A DNA stretch of 64,000 nt from assembly GCF_000005505.3 (NCBI RefSeq), contig NC_016134.3:25247584-25311583 (forward strand), read 5' to 3'. Positions 1 to 10,696 of this stretch are shown here, one piece after another. Numbering within the stretch: the stretch's first letter is position 1; each line of letters starts with the position of its first letter. The stretch is from Brachypodium distachyon (Eukaryota > Streptophyta > Magnoliopsida > Poales > Poaceae). The translations under genes were made by a program, and so were the position numbers. The notes below the pieces were generated by a model. It saw nothing but the letters and a program-made list of their open reading frames with translations, made no database searches and was not told the DNA's origin.

Positions 1-294
1 ATCTCCATGCGTATGAATTATTAAGCCTATTGCTCCCAGATCTGTTCTCAGGTTCTCCCATCCCTTTGATTGTTGTGAGCTAATTCATGTAAAATCGAAG
101 ATCACAATGGAATTCTTGGCAAGCTCGTGTGATGATGATATATTTATTTGCCAAATCATGCACGAAATTTCACCCAAGGAAACTAATTTTGCCTGATGAT
201 GTTCTTCAGAACTCCATCCCCATGTTTTTTACTGTGAACACATTACACATCTAACCTGAGCCAACAGAGACGATGCAATGTTCTTCATTGAATC

Positions 295-540
295 CACTGC
301 TACAAAAAGGCTTATCAGTAACGGTCGAAAAACAGCATCAGTAATGGTCGGGACCGCCTTTACTAACTTCGTGTTACTGATGATACCCATCATCGTCAGT
401 AACGGTCGCCGCGACCGCCACTGATGTATATATACATCAATGGCAGTCGCTCCTATCCGACCGTTAGTGATGTATATATCATCAGTAATGGTTGCTTTTC
501 CACAACAGTGTCGGTCGAGCGACCGACACTGATACATTTT
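295..540 (+). repeat. Left TIR and subterminal repeats of CACTA
   Basis: After the TIR there are several direct and inverted copies of a 15-base motif close to CATCAGTAACGGTCG, with variants such as CATCAGTAATGGTCG and GACCGCCACTGATG. In En/Spm-type elements such subterminal motifs are the binding sites of the second element-encoded protein; that role is known for the family and inferred here. Confidence 0.85.
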
Positions 541-648
541 CGGTATTTAAAAAAAAATTAAAACCACAAAAAATACACAGGAAATACACAGAATAATATA
601 TACAGCACAAAAAAATGTATCTCATAAAAAAAAATACATATAAAACCG

Positions 649-688
649 CATCACATCACATCACATCACATCACATCACATCACATCA
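649..688 (+). repeat. Pentanucleotide microsatellite (CATCA)n
   Basis: About eight uninterrupted units of CATCA/TCACA lie between the CACTA subterminal repeats and its protease gene. They are followed at 769-832 by two copies of a 32-base unit starting ATTACAAAGTGTCAAAATT. Confidence 0.9.
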
Positions 689-867
689 TTTAAAGCATAC
701 AAATGTATATAAGCCGCATCATTTAAAGCATATAAAAAATACAAATGTATCTCACTTCACGACATTGATTACAAAGTGTCAAAATTCCATAGAAGCATAA
801 TTACAAAGTGTCAAAATTTCATGGAAGCATATAAAGAATACAAATGTATCTCATTTCAAGCTTGAAT

Positions 868-3800
868 CTATTGTCGTGGGTGAACCCTAGACACGACTTG
901 TTCCACGCGTTCGAAGAAGTCCCCACTAGGCTTGATGATCTCATTGTTTATGAGATGGGCGAACTCCCTTTGAATGTTATAGACGACCCATTTAGGTCGG
1001 TGTCCCATTGTCATTCGGGGCCGCCAGTACTCTTCCATCGCCACGATTGACCCCTTCCACTCAAGCTTGAACATGCTGGCATTCTCCATAAGGATGTGAC
1101 AACAGTAGTAGTCACAGAACACACTGCCGGGCGGCTGTTGCTGGCAAGGGAACCTGTGGTTGTGGTGAGGCTCGTCTTTGTAGTCTTACCAGCTAGTTTT
1201 CCCTTGTTAGCCACTTTCCAGGCAGTGTTAATGAGTGATTTGATGGGTTTCCAGAACCTACCTCGAACACCCTTCTTCGGAAGTAGTGAATCGAAGTAGT
1301 ACACCGCGGACCAAGGCAAACAAATGAGTATTGTCACCCAATGGTCCCTGTTTTCAAAAGAAACAAACTTTATTATCTAAGGGTGTATAAGAAAGACTGA
1401 ATTAGAAAAACAAACGGTTCCATATATAAAATTAAACTTACTCCAAATTAAGGAAGAAGAGGATGAAGTCGTCGTCCGCGTATTTCTCGAGACATGCCAC
1501 CAAGTATTTAGATGCCATGGTTCTTGAGGCATCCTTTTCTGGCTTAAGACCGATGTCACCGTAGTTGAACATCGCGGGGTCTAGAATGGCTACTTTTTTG
1601 ACGTCCAATCGCTGCAGTTCTCTTATTTGGTAGGCAGACCACAGCCTTAAGAGGTTGATATCAAGCTTTTGGCAGTTGAAGAGGTGGAACAGTTCGTTGA
1701 ACTCCACACCAAAGGTGATAGGATTTTCCTGAATCTTCCCAGTTTCTTGGTCAAAGAAGCCATAGTCTTTTGGGATTCTAACATTGATCTGTTGGGCATG
1801 CTGTTGAGAACCAGCTGATGCTTGCATGTAGAATTGATGAAACTCTTGCATCTCTCTGGACACGGCACGCAGGGAAACTTCGGTGAGCATCGGTCTTCCA
1901 GGATAGTAAATAAGCACCCGGTCGAACTCCCTAGCCACGAAATAGGATCCGTCTTCAAATCTCTGGCCTTGATATGGCTTCTTGATGAGAATGTCAGGTC
2001 TATTGTCCTCCCAGACTCCAGTTATGTCAGGCACATGGTGCATCTCATCTTGAGTGACATTGGAGGACTCCTTGATGGTCTTGCCGCCGCGCCCTCTCTT
2101 TTTATGCCTCCTCTTACTATCCCATGCCTTCTGCTCTTCTGCCTTGTACTTGTCATCGATCTTGCGGCCACCCATGGACTCAGCGGCACCCAAGAGAGAG
2201 AAGGTGGGAGGGACGCTTCCAGCCTGTGCCGACCCTGTGGTTTTGCTATCTTTGAGCTGTGCAGGCATCGACATTGCCCGCTCTTCATCTCCACCAGCAT
2301 CGACAGGAGGAAGTATCTTAGGGGAAAGGTCGAGCAGCGAATGAGAAGTACCTTTGTGGGCGGAGGGAGATGGAGTCATAGAGGGCCGGCGCTGGTTGTA
2401 GAGAGATACCAAGCTCCTAGGCCACATAATCCAGTAGTTTGGACAACCGCCTAGGATTTCCACGCCTTTCTCCGGAGGTAGCGGGATAGCATAATCCCGA
2501 TGCTCCTCGACAACGGAGTCCACCATCACACTCACTTGTGCGTCGTTCATGAGAATGCCGTGCACCAGTGGCGGTGATTGTCTGGGCATCAGGCGGCCAA
2601 TGGCGCCTATAGGCTTCCCAGGCTTGTCAACGTGGATACGACACTTCACCGGTGCCTGCGCGTAACAAGAAGAAGGCATATGTGTGTAAGATCTTTATTC
2701 ATGAAGGTAAGGAGTGAAAAAGAGTTTGAAAAGATTGCTTACAAGGATGTTGTCGCTCGGATCGTTATCCCGGATGCCCTCGCTTGGGGAAGGTTGGCTA
2801 GCAGGGGGGTTGTCCATGCTAGGAGCCGGGCTGTAACCTGGGGTGTAGGTGTCATCTTCGTCCATACGTGTGTCAGAGGCGGCGCTGCTCTTCAGCGGGG
2901 TGCTCTTTCGCGGGGGAAGAGGAGGAAGAGGAGGAAGGAGGTTCCTCAAACCTTCCACTCCTCCCCCGAGTATGGCGCCAAGGGCGGGGTGGTCTTTGGC
3001 CAATGCCGACACCAAATGATGGACGGCTTGCACTGCATATTCCTGCGCCACCTCTTGAGACACGATAGATGCCTGCTCTCGCGCCTCCACCTTAGCTTGT
3101 TCTATTAGCTCAGAAGAAGCGGGAAGCTTTTTCTGGACCCTGCTTCGCTTCGGAGCAGGCAGGAAATAATCATCCCAGCAGGCCCCTTCGCCTTCTCCTA
3201 GAACACGGCCCGTGTGCTCCGCCTTTTGCAAGCCGGCGGTCATAGCCGACTCCCACCTCTTGCTCTGCACGGAGTTGTCGGAGGTTTCTGACCTCTTGCT
3301 CTCCTCCCATTTGTGGGCATTTTCCTGTTATCATATAAGACATGACGTGAGTCTATATGGATCAGGAGTGTCATAATTAATGCCGAAAAAAACTAAATGC
3401 ACGTGAACCCTTACCGTAAATTTTTTAACAAGCGGCTGCATTGGCTCAATGCCCGCCCACTCCTCGGGTGTCATGTGCTGACGTGCATATTCTCTAGCAC
3501 GTTGGTCCTCCAAGATGTCATGCACTGGAGGCACCCTGCCTGCTGCCTCGAGAATTCGGTCCTGCTTGTGCCAGACCTTCTTCTTCTCCTCTTTCCCTGC
3601 ACTCACTAGCCTGTGGTTCAAGGGCTTCCTCGCGCGCAATGCCCTCATGCGTTCACTCTTCGCAATGAAGGCAGGGTCAGACGATTCCTTCTTGAACTTT
3701 TCCCATTCGACCTCATCAGTTACCGACGGCCATTTCTTCTTGATGATCTCGTAGGGTTTGTCCATCCACTTTCTAGCGGTGGTTTTCCAATTAGCAAGTC

Positions 3801-4269
3801 CATGGCGGACTGCTATGTTGACGGCCACTAGGAATCGCTCACGCCACTCGTCGGTGACTTGGAACCTCCTTGCAACGTCCGCGATGGACGTGTCTCTACC
3901 GACTTGGGAGATGTCACTCCACTCGTTGGTGATCTTGCAATACTTGCGTGCAACGGCTCCACAGGTCGTTGCGAAGGCCTTCTATGCCCTCTCAGGCGAC
4001 TCCGGGCAGCCTCTCTCAGAGTGCCGGGTGACCACATAACAGAACTCCTTCAAGTTGTGGCTCCCCCTCGGCGTCTTCTTCCTTGGCTTCTTGGCGGGAG
4101 TTTCAGAAGGCTACGGGTTACTCTCTTCCACCCGTCGCTCGTTGTCGCGCTCTTCTGAACGAGAGCTACCTGAGCCAGAGCTGGCGATTTGCTCTCCCGA
4201 TGAAGATTCTTCATCGACACGATCTACCTCCTCCCGATCAAGAACTGGTTTCTGGTTACTCTTGCCCAT
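868..4269 (-). pseudogene. CACTA second gene: Ptta/En/Spm - DUF8039 - Ulp1-like cysteine protease, decayed
   Basis: ATG at 4269 opens an acidic, Ser-rich N-terminus. Four exons with GT-AG introns can be read: 4269-3415, 3324-2743, 2655-1442 and 1347-868; all three junctions keep frame. Exon 1 has Ptta/En/Spm-type transposase sequence (KKKWPSVTDEVEWEKFKK). Exon 3 has a DUF8039-like block (HVDKPGKPIGAIGRLMP). The last exons form an Ulp1/C48 protease: the His is in DHWV just after the third junction, the Asp in YYFDS, the Gln in QQPPGS and the Cys in VFCDYY. The Gly that usually follows this Cys is Asp. Damage: TAG codons near 4120 and 3982 and a frame change near 1153 between the Asp and Gln/Cys motifs. 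The proteins are not made intact. Confidence 0.8.
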
Positions 4270-4650
4270 TTCGTACCTATGCAATCAAAACCATCAAATA
4301 TATATCGGCCGAAAATTTCGGCACGACCTATGCTAAAAATTTCTCTACTAGAAGCTCGAAACCTGCATAAAAAACCCAGCCGCATATGTACCCCTCGGCA
4401 CGATGGCCGGCCCCTTCTCCAATGACCCGACATGATGGTCGGGCCCACAATTCGCATATAAGATCAATAAACCACATCATGTGTATATGGCATTAGTGCT
4501 ATATACATCTTATTGCTGCTACAAATTTGCTCTAATTTGATAGCAAATTCCATGTAGCAAATTTCATGTAGCATGTATATCAAAATCCATGTAGCATGCT
4601 CTAATTTAGGGTGCTCTAATTTTGACAGAAACTAATTTGACAGAAATTAA

Positions 4651-4675
4651 CTAACCCTAACCCTAACCCTAACAG
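4651..4675 (+). repeat. Short interstitial CCCTAA tract
   Basis: Reads CTAACCCTAACCCTAACCC plus one further unit. The unit is CCCTAA, not the usual plant telomere unit CCCTAAA. It lies inside the CACTA element, upstream of the second gene (in that gene's orientation), so it is not a chromosome end. It may work as a telo-box-like promoter motif; that is inference. Confidence 0.7.
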
Positions 4676-4689
4676 CGGAGGCAGAGGGG

Positions 4690-5010
4690 AGCAAGCGCAC
4701 ATGGGGTCGGAGGAAGACGGCGCGGGGTCGGGTCGTCGCGGAGGAAGACGCCGGCACGGGGTCGGGCGGCACGGAGGAAGACGGCGCGGCGTCGGGCTCG
4801 GGGTCGGAGGAGGGCTCGGGGACGACGGTGCGGGCTCGGGGAGGGTGGCCGGAGGAGGGAGACGATGGTGCGGGCGCAGGATCGGACGACGGTGCGGGCT
4901 CGGGGACGGCGGCGGGAGGAGGGAGACGACGGCACGGGCTCGGGGACGGCGAAGGGAGGAGGGAGATGGCGGCGTGGGCTCGGGGATGGCGTCGGCGGCG
5001 CGAAATGCCG
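4690..5010 (+). repeat. GC-rich imperfect tandem repeat (GGGCTCGGGGACGGCGG-like)
   Basis: Degenerate 20-40-base units rich in CGGGCTCGG, GGAGGGAGACG and CGGCACGGG. Long open frames on both strands here are low-complexity (Gly/Arg/Pro/Ala) with no domain signal, so I do not call a gene. It sits between the two CACTA genes and is probably promoter or leader sequence. Confidence 0.6.
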
Positions 5011-5109
5011 GTAGTGCGTCCCCTCTCCTAGGGTTTTGTCCACAGCTGGTCGCTCTGTATGCTGAGGACGCACGGGCGGAATAACCCTAACTTTCGCTAA
5101 GTGTTCTCT

Positions 5110-5285
5110 TATATACCCGACACTCATCAGTAACGGTCGCATAAGGGAGCTGACCGTTACTGATGATCCTTCAATCATCAGTAACGGTCACGCTAGAGAG
5201 CGCCCGCCACTGATGTTCATCGAAGTGCAATGCCCATCTACTCATCAGTAGCGGGCGCGTAGAAGCCTGACCGTTACTGATGAGT
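5110..5285 (+). repeat. Internal cluster of CACTA subterminal-type motifs
   Basis: At least six direct or inverted copies of the element's end motif (CATCAGTAACGGTCGC, GACCGTTACTGATGA, CGCCCGCCACTGATG and similar) occur here, about 4 kb from either terminus and between the two genes. Confidence 0.8.
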
Positions 5286-5502
5286 ATAGGACATGGACTC
5301 CATTTCTCTAGTATTTGTACATCATGGAATTCATGTATTTAAAGTTTGATGAATAAATTCATGCATTTCTCTAGTATTTTTGCTAAATTAAATTCAAAAA
5401 ATTCATCACATGCATACACAAAAGTACATGGATCACACATAATTTCACTTAGTACAAAGTTTGCATTAAGATTCAGTACGAGTACATTTTTAAATGTGAC
5501 TA

Positions 5503-8500
5503 CTAGTGCTTCTCCTTCCTTTGGTAAGTCATAACTTGACTCCTCGCAGAACTGCTTCTGAGGTAGGATTTTTGTGGTATTTTCTCGCTCTCGCTCCCAT
5601 CACTTCTTCTTTTCCCTCTCCTTCTCCTCGTTAATATCGTGCGTTCCGCTTTTTCGTCATCTACAGCGGTCATCGGATCATGGAAACCTTCGTAGTCTTC
5701 TTGTGAAGTAATTCCGCCCACTCCAACAATGCTTATTTTCCCTCTTCTTACTACGACGCAGCCTTTATTTGCCGGGTCGTCTATGTAGAAAACCTGCTTG
5801 CATTGTCTAGCAAAGACCCATGGTTCCTCTCTTGCCGGGATTTTTCTCACATCAACTTGTTCACGAGGGATCTCAGGAGGTAGCACCATCGTCGTGAACC
5901 TGTGACTTTCTTCTTTGTCACCTTTGGTCCATCTTACATGGAACATTGGGATCTTTGTGATCGAGTACTCCCCAATTCCTAGATCTCCTTGATAACGCCG
6001 AAGAACGCTTTGGTTTTGCTGTTGTTGTCGGTCGCGGTCTCAGAAGTCATGACTACACCACTATTTTGATACGTGCTTTTACGGTCCTGAGACGCAGTGT
6101 AGAAGTTATAGCCGTTGATCGCATATGATTGCCAAGTAGAGACGTGGTAAGCAGGTTCTCGTGACAAACATGCAACCGTCTCTTCTGATACATTGGTCTT
6201 CTCCCTGCCGTACCAATAATTCTTCAGCCATGCTGCGAATGTTTTATTGTGCTCCCAGTGGATCTAGACTTCTCCTCTTTTAGGGTTTTCATTTCACAGT
6301 TGTTCCATGTGCATTTCCTGATAAGGCCGGCAGCAATCGACAGTTTGCAACACAACCAAATGTGCTCTTTCAAAGTCAGCTTTCCTTCCTCTTCCATAGA
6401 TATTAAGGTATGTATGTCCAAGGCCACCTTCGCCATTGAGCTTGCCCTTGTGCCGTGATTCGGGAACACCTATTGATTTCTGATCGGCCAACCAATCCGT
6501 GCAGAACTCGATGCACTCTTCTGCCCTAAAGCCTTCCACGATGCTACCTTCCGGACGCGATCTGTTACGAACGTACCGCTTCAGAACCCCGTTGTATCAT
6601 TCAGGGCCATACATGTTATGCAGGAACGAGGGCCCTAGGGACAAGATCTCATCGCATATGTGGATCATTAGATGGACCATGATATCGAAGAATGATGGAG
6701 GGAAGAACAACTCGAGCTCGCGCAGAATCTATATCATACTATCCTTCAGTATCTGGCATCGTCTAATGGTGATTGACTTCTGCGAGATGCTGTCAAAGAA
6801 GTCAGAAAGCTTCATGATTGTCTCCCTTACGTGCGGCTCCATGATACCTCTGATTGCGACTGGAAGTAACTGAGTGAGTATGACATGGTTGTCGTGGGAC
6901 TTCATGCCAGATAGCTTGTGACTCTTCATGTCAACTAGATGCTTGATACTCGACGAGTAGTTCGATGGGACTTTAATGCCCTGCAGGCACTGGCACATCC
7001 TATGCTACTCGTCTTTGTACAGGTTGTAACGTGCAAGACGACACCGCGTGGTCACCATCACGAAACCATTCTTGTCGGCTGCCGACACTTGATCTTTGCC
7101 CCACAACTCTTTCCTGATAGACATGAGTTCCAGGTCCTTCCGTGCATTGGGTCCATCTTTCGTCTTCTCTAGAATGTTCATCAACAACCCCAGCACGCCG
7201 TCACATACATTTTTCTCGACGTGCATGACATCTATGCTGTGGCGGAATTCTAAATGTGCCCAGTACTCCAGGTCCCAGGATACGGACCTCCTTTTCCACA
7301 CGACGCCTTCAGGTTCCTTATATTTCTTCACAGCAATCTTTCCGGGGACAACCTCAAGATGGTTCACAATTTGATTTGCATACCAAACTTCTCCTTCGGC
7401 GCTGTCCCGTGCTCTGTCTTCCCATTGAACCTTTCCTTGTCATCCCTCAAAGGGTCTTTAGCATCCAACCACTTTCGGTGGCCCATGTAAGCGGGCAACT
7501 TCTTCGATGTCGTGTTTTCCCCGCACTTTGTACAGGCCTTGTACCCATATGTCACCTGGCAGGAAGTATTCCCATTCACGGGGTAGTCATGCACGCAGGT
7601 CAGAAGCGCTGCTCTCATCGTGAAGTATTTCCTCCTGTTTGCGTCCCAAACCACTCTGCCAGGGTTCCAAAGCTACTTCAGCTCATCCTTCACTAGCTGC
7701 AGATACACATTTAGGTCAGCTCCCGGCTGCTTTGGACCCTGTATGAGCATGCACATGTGGATGTACTTTCTCTTCATGATTAACCATGGAGGAAGGTTGT
7801 AGACAAACAAGATCACTGGCCATGTGCTGTGCTTGTTGTTCATGTTTCCGAAATGATTTATCCCGTCAGTGCTAAGACCGAGCCTCAGGTTTCTGGTTTC
7901 TGCCCCGAAATCTGAAAATGCCGTGTCGAAGTTCCTCCACTGAGTCCCATCGACAGGGTGTCTTAGGACCGCAGCTTCCTCCACACGGTAGTGCCCGTCA
8001 GGATCGAATGCAGCCTGCGCCAGATCGTGATAGACGAGATACCTCGCATCCTTAACGTTCTGGATCCAACGCTCAACTCGGCCACCTGCCGTAAGATACC
8101 AGACAGTCTTTGCCGGCCTGCCCTTCATCACTTCTTCCCCATCGTCTTCGCCAGCTCTGGCGTTTTTCTTCTTGTATCTCGATGCACCGCATATGTGGCA
8201 GCTCTCATGGTTCTCGTACTCTCCAATGTATACCATGCAGTCGTTTGGACATGAATGATGTTTCACGCAATCTAATCCAAGCGGGCATGTAATCTTCTTC
8301 GCCTCGTATGTGCTCTTGGGCAACTTGTTTGGCTGTGGAAAAACCGAAGCAAGGTAACTCACCAAGTTCGTGAAGCCCTTGTCTGACCAGCATGATGCTG
8401 CCTTCAACCTCAAAAGTTCGAGCGTCACTTCGAGCACGTTGTTTTCTTCGCCAGCTCCTTCATACAAGGGTGTGTTTGCGTCCTCCAACAATTTTTTGAA

Positions 8501-8660
8501 CTGAGCAGACTCTGCCTCATCTTCGGGGTCCTCCAGCTGGTCCCGTAGGTACGGGTCATCTAGCATTTCGGCGATCCTGCCACGTGGAGCTCCTTCACCT
8601 TCCACATTATCCTCCTGATCGACCCTTGTTTCTTCCTCGGAATCAATCCAGCGGGAAGTG
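5503..8660 (-). pseudogene. CACTA tnp2-type transposase (TnpD-like) with DUF4218 and DUF4216 regions, decayed
   Basis: Read from about 8660 down, this is a tnp2-family transposase. The longest intact piece, 8605-7673, holds a zinc-binding region (CPNDCMVYIGEYENHESCHIC at its core; Cys and His residues clear) and LGLSTDGINHFGNMNNKHS, a typical tnp2 block. It continues through 7654-7005 (HSIDVMHVEKNVCDGVLG), a DUF4218 part at about 7000-6224 and a DUF4216 part at about 6167-5503 (NSGVVM, FFGVIKEI, KQVFYIDDP). Damage includes TAG after DELK near 7670, a one-base frame change near 7365, TAG near 6730 and a TGA where an Arg codon is expected near 6590 (CGA to TGA, a CpG transition). The usual N-terminal exons are missing: subterminal repeats begin almost directly upstream. 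Confidence 0.85.
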
Positions 8661-8729
8661 AAGGGGCCGCAGCTAGTCCGTTATGACGCGCGGCGCGACC
8701 AGCTGCGGCTCTGTTCTTCGTATTTAAAT

Positions 8730-9073
8730 CGCGATACTCATTAGTGGCGGTCGGGAATTGGGCGATCGTTACTGATAATAAGGGGTACATCAGTAACGGT
8801 CGAGTTAGGACGATCGTTACTGATGCGTGGTTCATCAGTGGCGGTCGCTTCTTAACCGACCGCCACTTATGTAACTCGCGAGCTATGATTTTCATCAGTG
8901 GCAGTTGCCTCTCGCGACCGCCACTGATGTATGGCTGGGCGGGGACGGGCAGAGCCCGCTCTGTTCATCAGTAACGGTCACGGCCGCGACCGACACTGAT
9001 GTTGTTCATTAGTAACGGGTGCGCCGGACCCGTTACTGATGTTCCGTTGCATATAGACCGTTTTGTAGTAGTG
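8730..9073 (-). repeat. Right TIR and subterminal repeats of CACTA
   Basis: About ten direct or inverted copies of the CATCAGT(A/G)(A/G)CGGTCG motif precede the right terminus. Two sub-types alternate: 'AACGGTCG' and 'GGCGGTCG'. Confidence 0.85.
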
Positions 9074-9384
9074 ATCAAAATCGATCAGGCGAAAAGGAAG
9101 GCGGCGTGCAATAGATGGAAGGGTGCAGCACCACTCGATCAGGAGAGGCCGTGGCATGCAATAGGGAGAGGAGCTCGATCAGGAGTATGGCCGACGGCGG
9201 GCGGCGTGCGAAGAGAGACGAGGAGAGATGCGTGATTTAACAGAAATACGCAAAAAAATACTCAAGATTACCCGACATTAGGTCATCAATTAGCAGGGAA
9301 CAAAAGTCAAAATTAGCCCTATAAATGAACGGTTGGATTCTCTTGGTACTCCTTTCCCCCTTCCTGGAGTACCAGGGTACCGTA
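9074..9384. other. Block between CACTA insertion and LINE relic; no gene seen
   Basis: Matches 54752-55070 in copy B. A purine-rich stretch at 9080-9240 has no convincing codon pattern. No domain or RNA gene was recognised. Confidence 0.6.
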
Positions 9385-9401
9385 AAAATCCATCATATCT
9401 C

Positions 9402-10010
9402 TTAAGCCCATCCCCCCAAGGCATTTAGGGGACGATAGCCAGTCTTAGGATCTCTAATGTAACTTCTTTTTTCATCCTCCATGCCCCACCAAAAATTGAC
9501 CATTGGCCTTCTCATCTTGTCACAAATAATTGCAGGAATTCGAAAGCAGCTAATCATGTACGTTGGGATTGCTTGTACAACTGATTTCAAAAGTAACTTC
9601 TTACCAGCCCTCGATAGGGGTCTATCGCTCCAGCCATTTAGCCTTTTCCATACCCTGCCAGTGAAGAAATTGAATTTACTCGATGGGGAGTGCCCCACCC
9701 AGGTTGGCATCCCTAAGTAATTGTCCTGGAGAGTCTCATCTTGCACCTCTGATTTGGCCATCACCCTTTCCTTAATCTGATTGTCACAGCGTGGCTCGAA
9801 GAAGATAGAGGATTTGTGTAAGTTAATTTTTTTACCTGAACCATCACAATAGGTCTTCAATACTGACTTGGGTGTGCTAGTGCTTTTCTCGTCCGCCTTA
9901 ACAAAGAACACTATCGTTAGCAAAAAAGTAGATGGGTGATGGATGGCCCACTTCTCCCATTTCTAATTCCTTTAAGTTCACAAGAGGCTTCTTTCTGTTG
10001 CATTAAATAA
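9402..10010 (-). pseudogene. LINE ORF2 reverse transcriptase, C-terminal part
   Basis: The sequence contains GSGKKINLHKSSIFF, DNYLGMPTWVG and NFWWGMEDEKR, characteristic of plant LINE RT. Just upstream the catalytic box reads FAND instead of FADD, in both copies. The N-terminal half of RT is absent: the endonuclease runs straight into a block resembling GI-QG-P--PYLF near 10080-10050. It cannot encode an active enzyme. Confidence 0.8.
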
Positions 10011-10696
10011 GATAGATCTTCAGTACATAATCGGAATAAATAAGGACTAATGGGATCCCTTGGCGAATGCCCCGCAAAAAAAAATCAAAATTTGCAACGG
10101 CTCTGTCAAGTTTGACCTTAATATTTATATCTCCTTCTTGTCTATTTCTCCACGTAAACTTAGGGCCAAAGAACCCCCATGTCAACGAGCCCACGGTCAT
10201 CCAGGCAATCTCTAAATTAAATGTGCCATCAGCTTCTCTCTGTCCTTGGTACCAAGTGCTCATTGTTATGAAGTGCTTCATTGAAGTCCCCGGCACATAT
10301 CCATGGGCCTGTCCAAGTGGATCGAAGAAAATGCAATCTATCCCAAAATTGAGGCCTCAGCTCCTTTCTTGGTTCACCATAAACAAATGTGGCTCGCCAT
10401 TCAGGCCCTTCCTCTGTAGAAACTATAACGTCAATTATCTGGGAGGAGTATGCCCTTAAGGTAACCTTCAAGGAGGAGGACCAAAAAAGAGCCAGTCCAC
10501 CGCTCTGCCCGTCACTGCTAACAGCTAAGGCTATGGAGTAACCTAGAGACCACATAAAATTCCGAGCTCTGTTATCCCTCATTTTCGTCTCAGATAAGAC
10601 AAGGAGGGAGGGACAATGTTTTCTAGTGAGCCATCTTAGCTCACCAAATGTCACATCCGTCCCGAGCCCACGGCAGTTCCAACATAGGAGATTCAT
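10003..10696 (-). pseudogene. LINE ORF2 endonuclease (APE-like exo/endo/phosphatase)
   Basis: The start at 10696 gives MNLLCWNCRGLG, the usual opening of plant LINE ORF2. Catalytic-type residues are visible: Glu in LSETKM, and Asp/Asn in CAGDFNEAL. The first 155 codons are open; a frame change near 10240 then leads to WRNRQEGD and a deletion that removes the C-terminal endonuclease and most of RT. The start overlaps the ORF1 stop as ATGA, compatible with reinitiation. Confidence 0.85.

Larger units (their letters stand above)
295..9073 (-). mobile_element. CACTA (En/Spm) DNA transposon, complete ends
   Basis: The left end begins CACTGCTACAAAAAGG and the right end, read on the minus strand, begins CACTACTACAAAACGG; these are classic CACTA termini. 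It is flanked by a perfect 3-bp target duplication ATC (292-294 and 9074-9076), as expected for the superfamily. Copy B (near 54750) lacks the element at the same place. Both ends carry dense subterminal repeats. The interior holds two genes on the minus strand: a tnp2-type transposase (upstream) and a Ptta/En/Spm-DUF8039-Ulp1 gene (downstream). Both have nonsense or frameshift damage, so the element looks non-autonomous although its ends are good. Confidence 0.95.

Noticed and set aside
649..688. Regular short repeats as a CRISPR-like array
   Set aside because: Contiguous five-base microsatellite without spacers, in a eukaryotic genome.
4651..4675. Chromosome end or fusion point
   Set aside because: Only about four units, embedded inside a CACTA element with intact termini on both sides.
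4669..5178. Open frames on both strands (169 and 127 codons) in the CACTA spacer
   Set aside because: They come from GC-rich tandem repeats; Gly/Arg or Pro/Arg composition and no domain signal.
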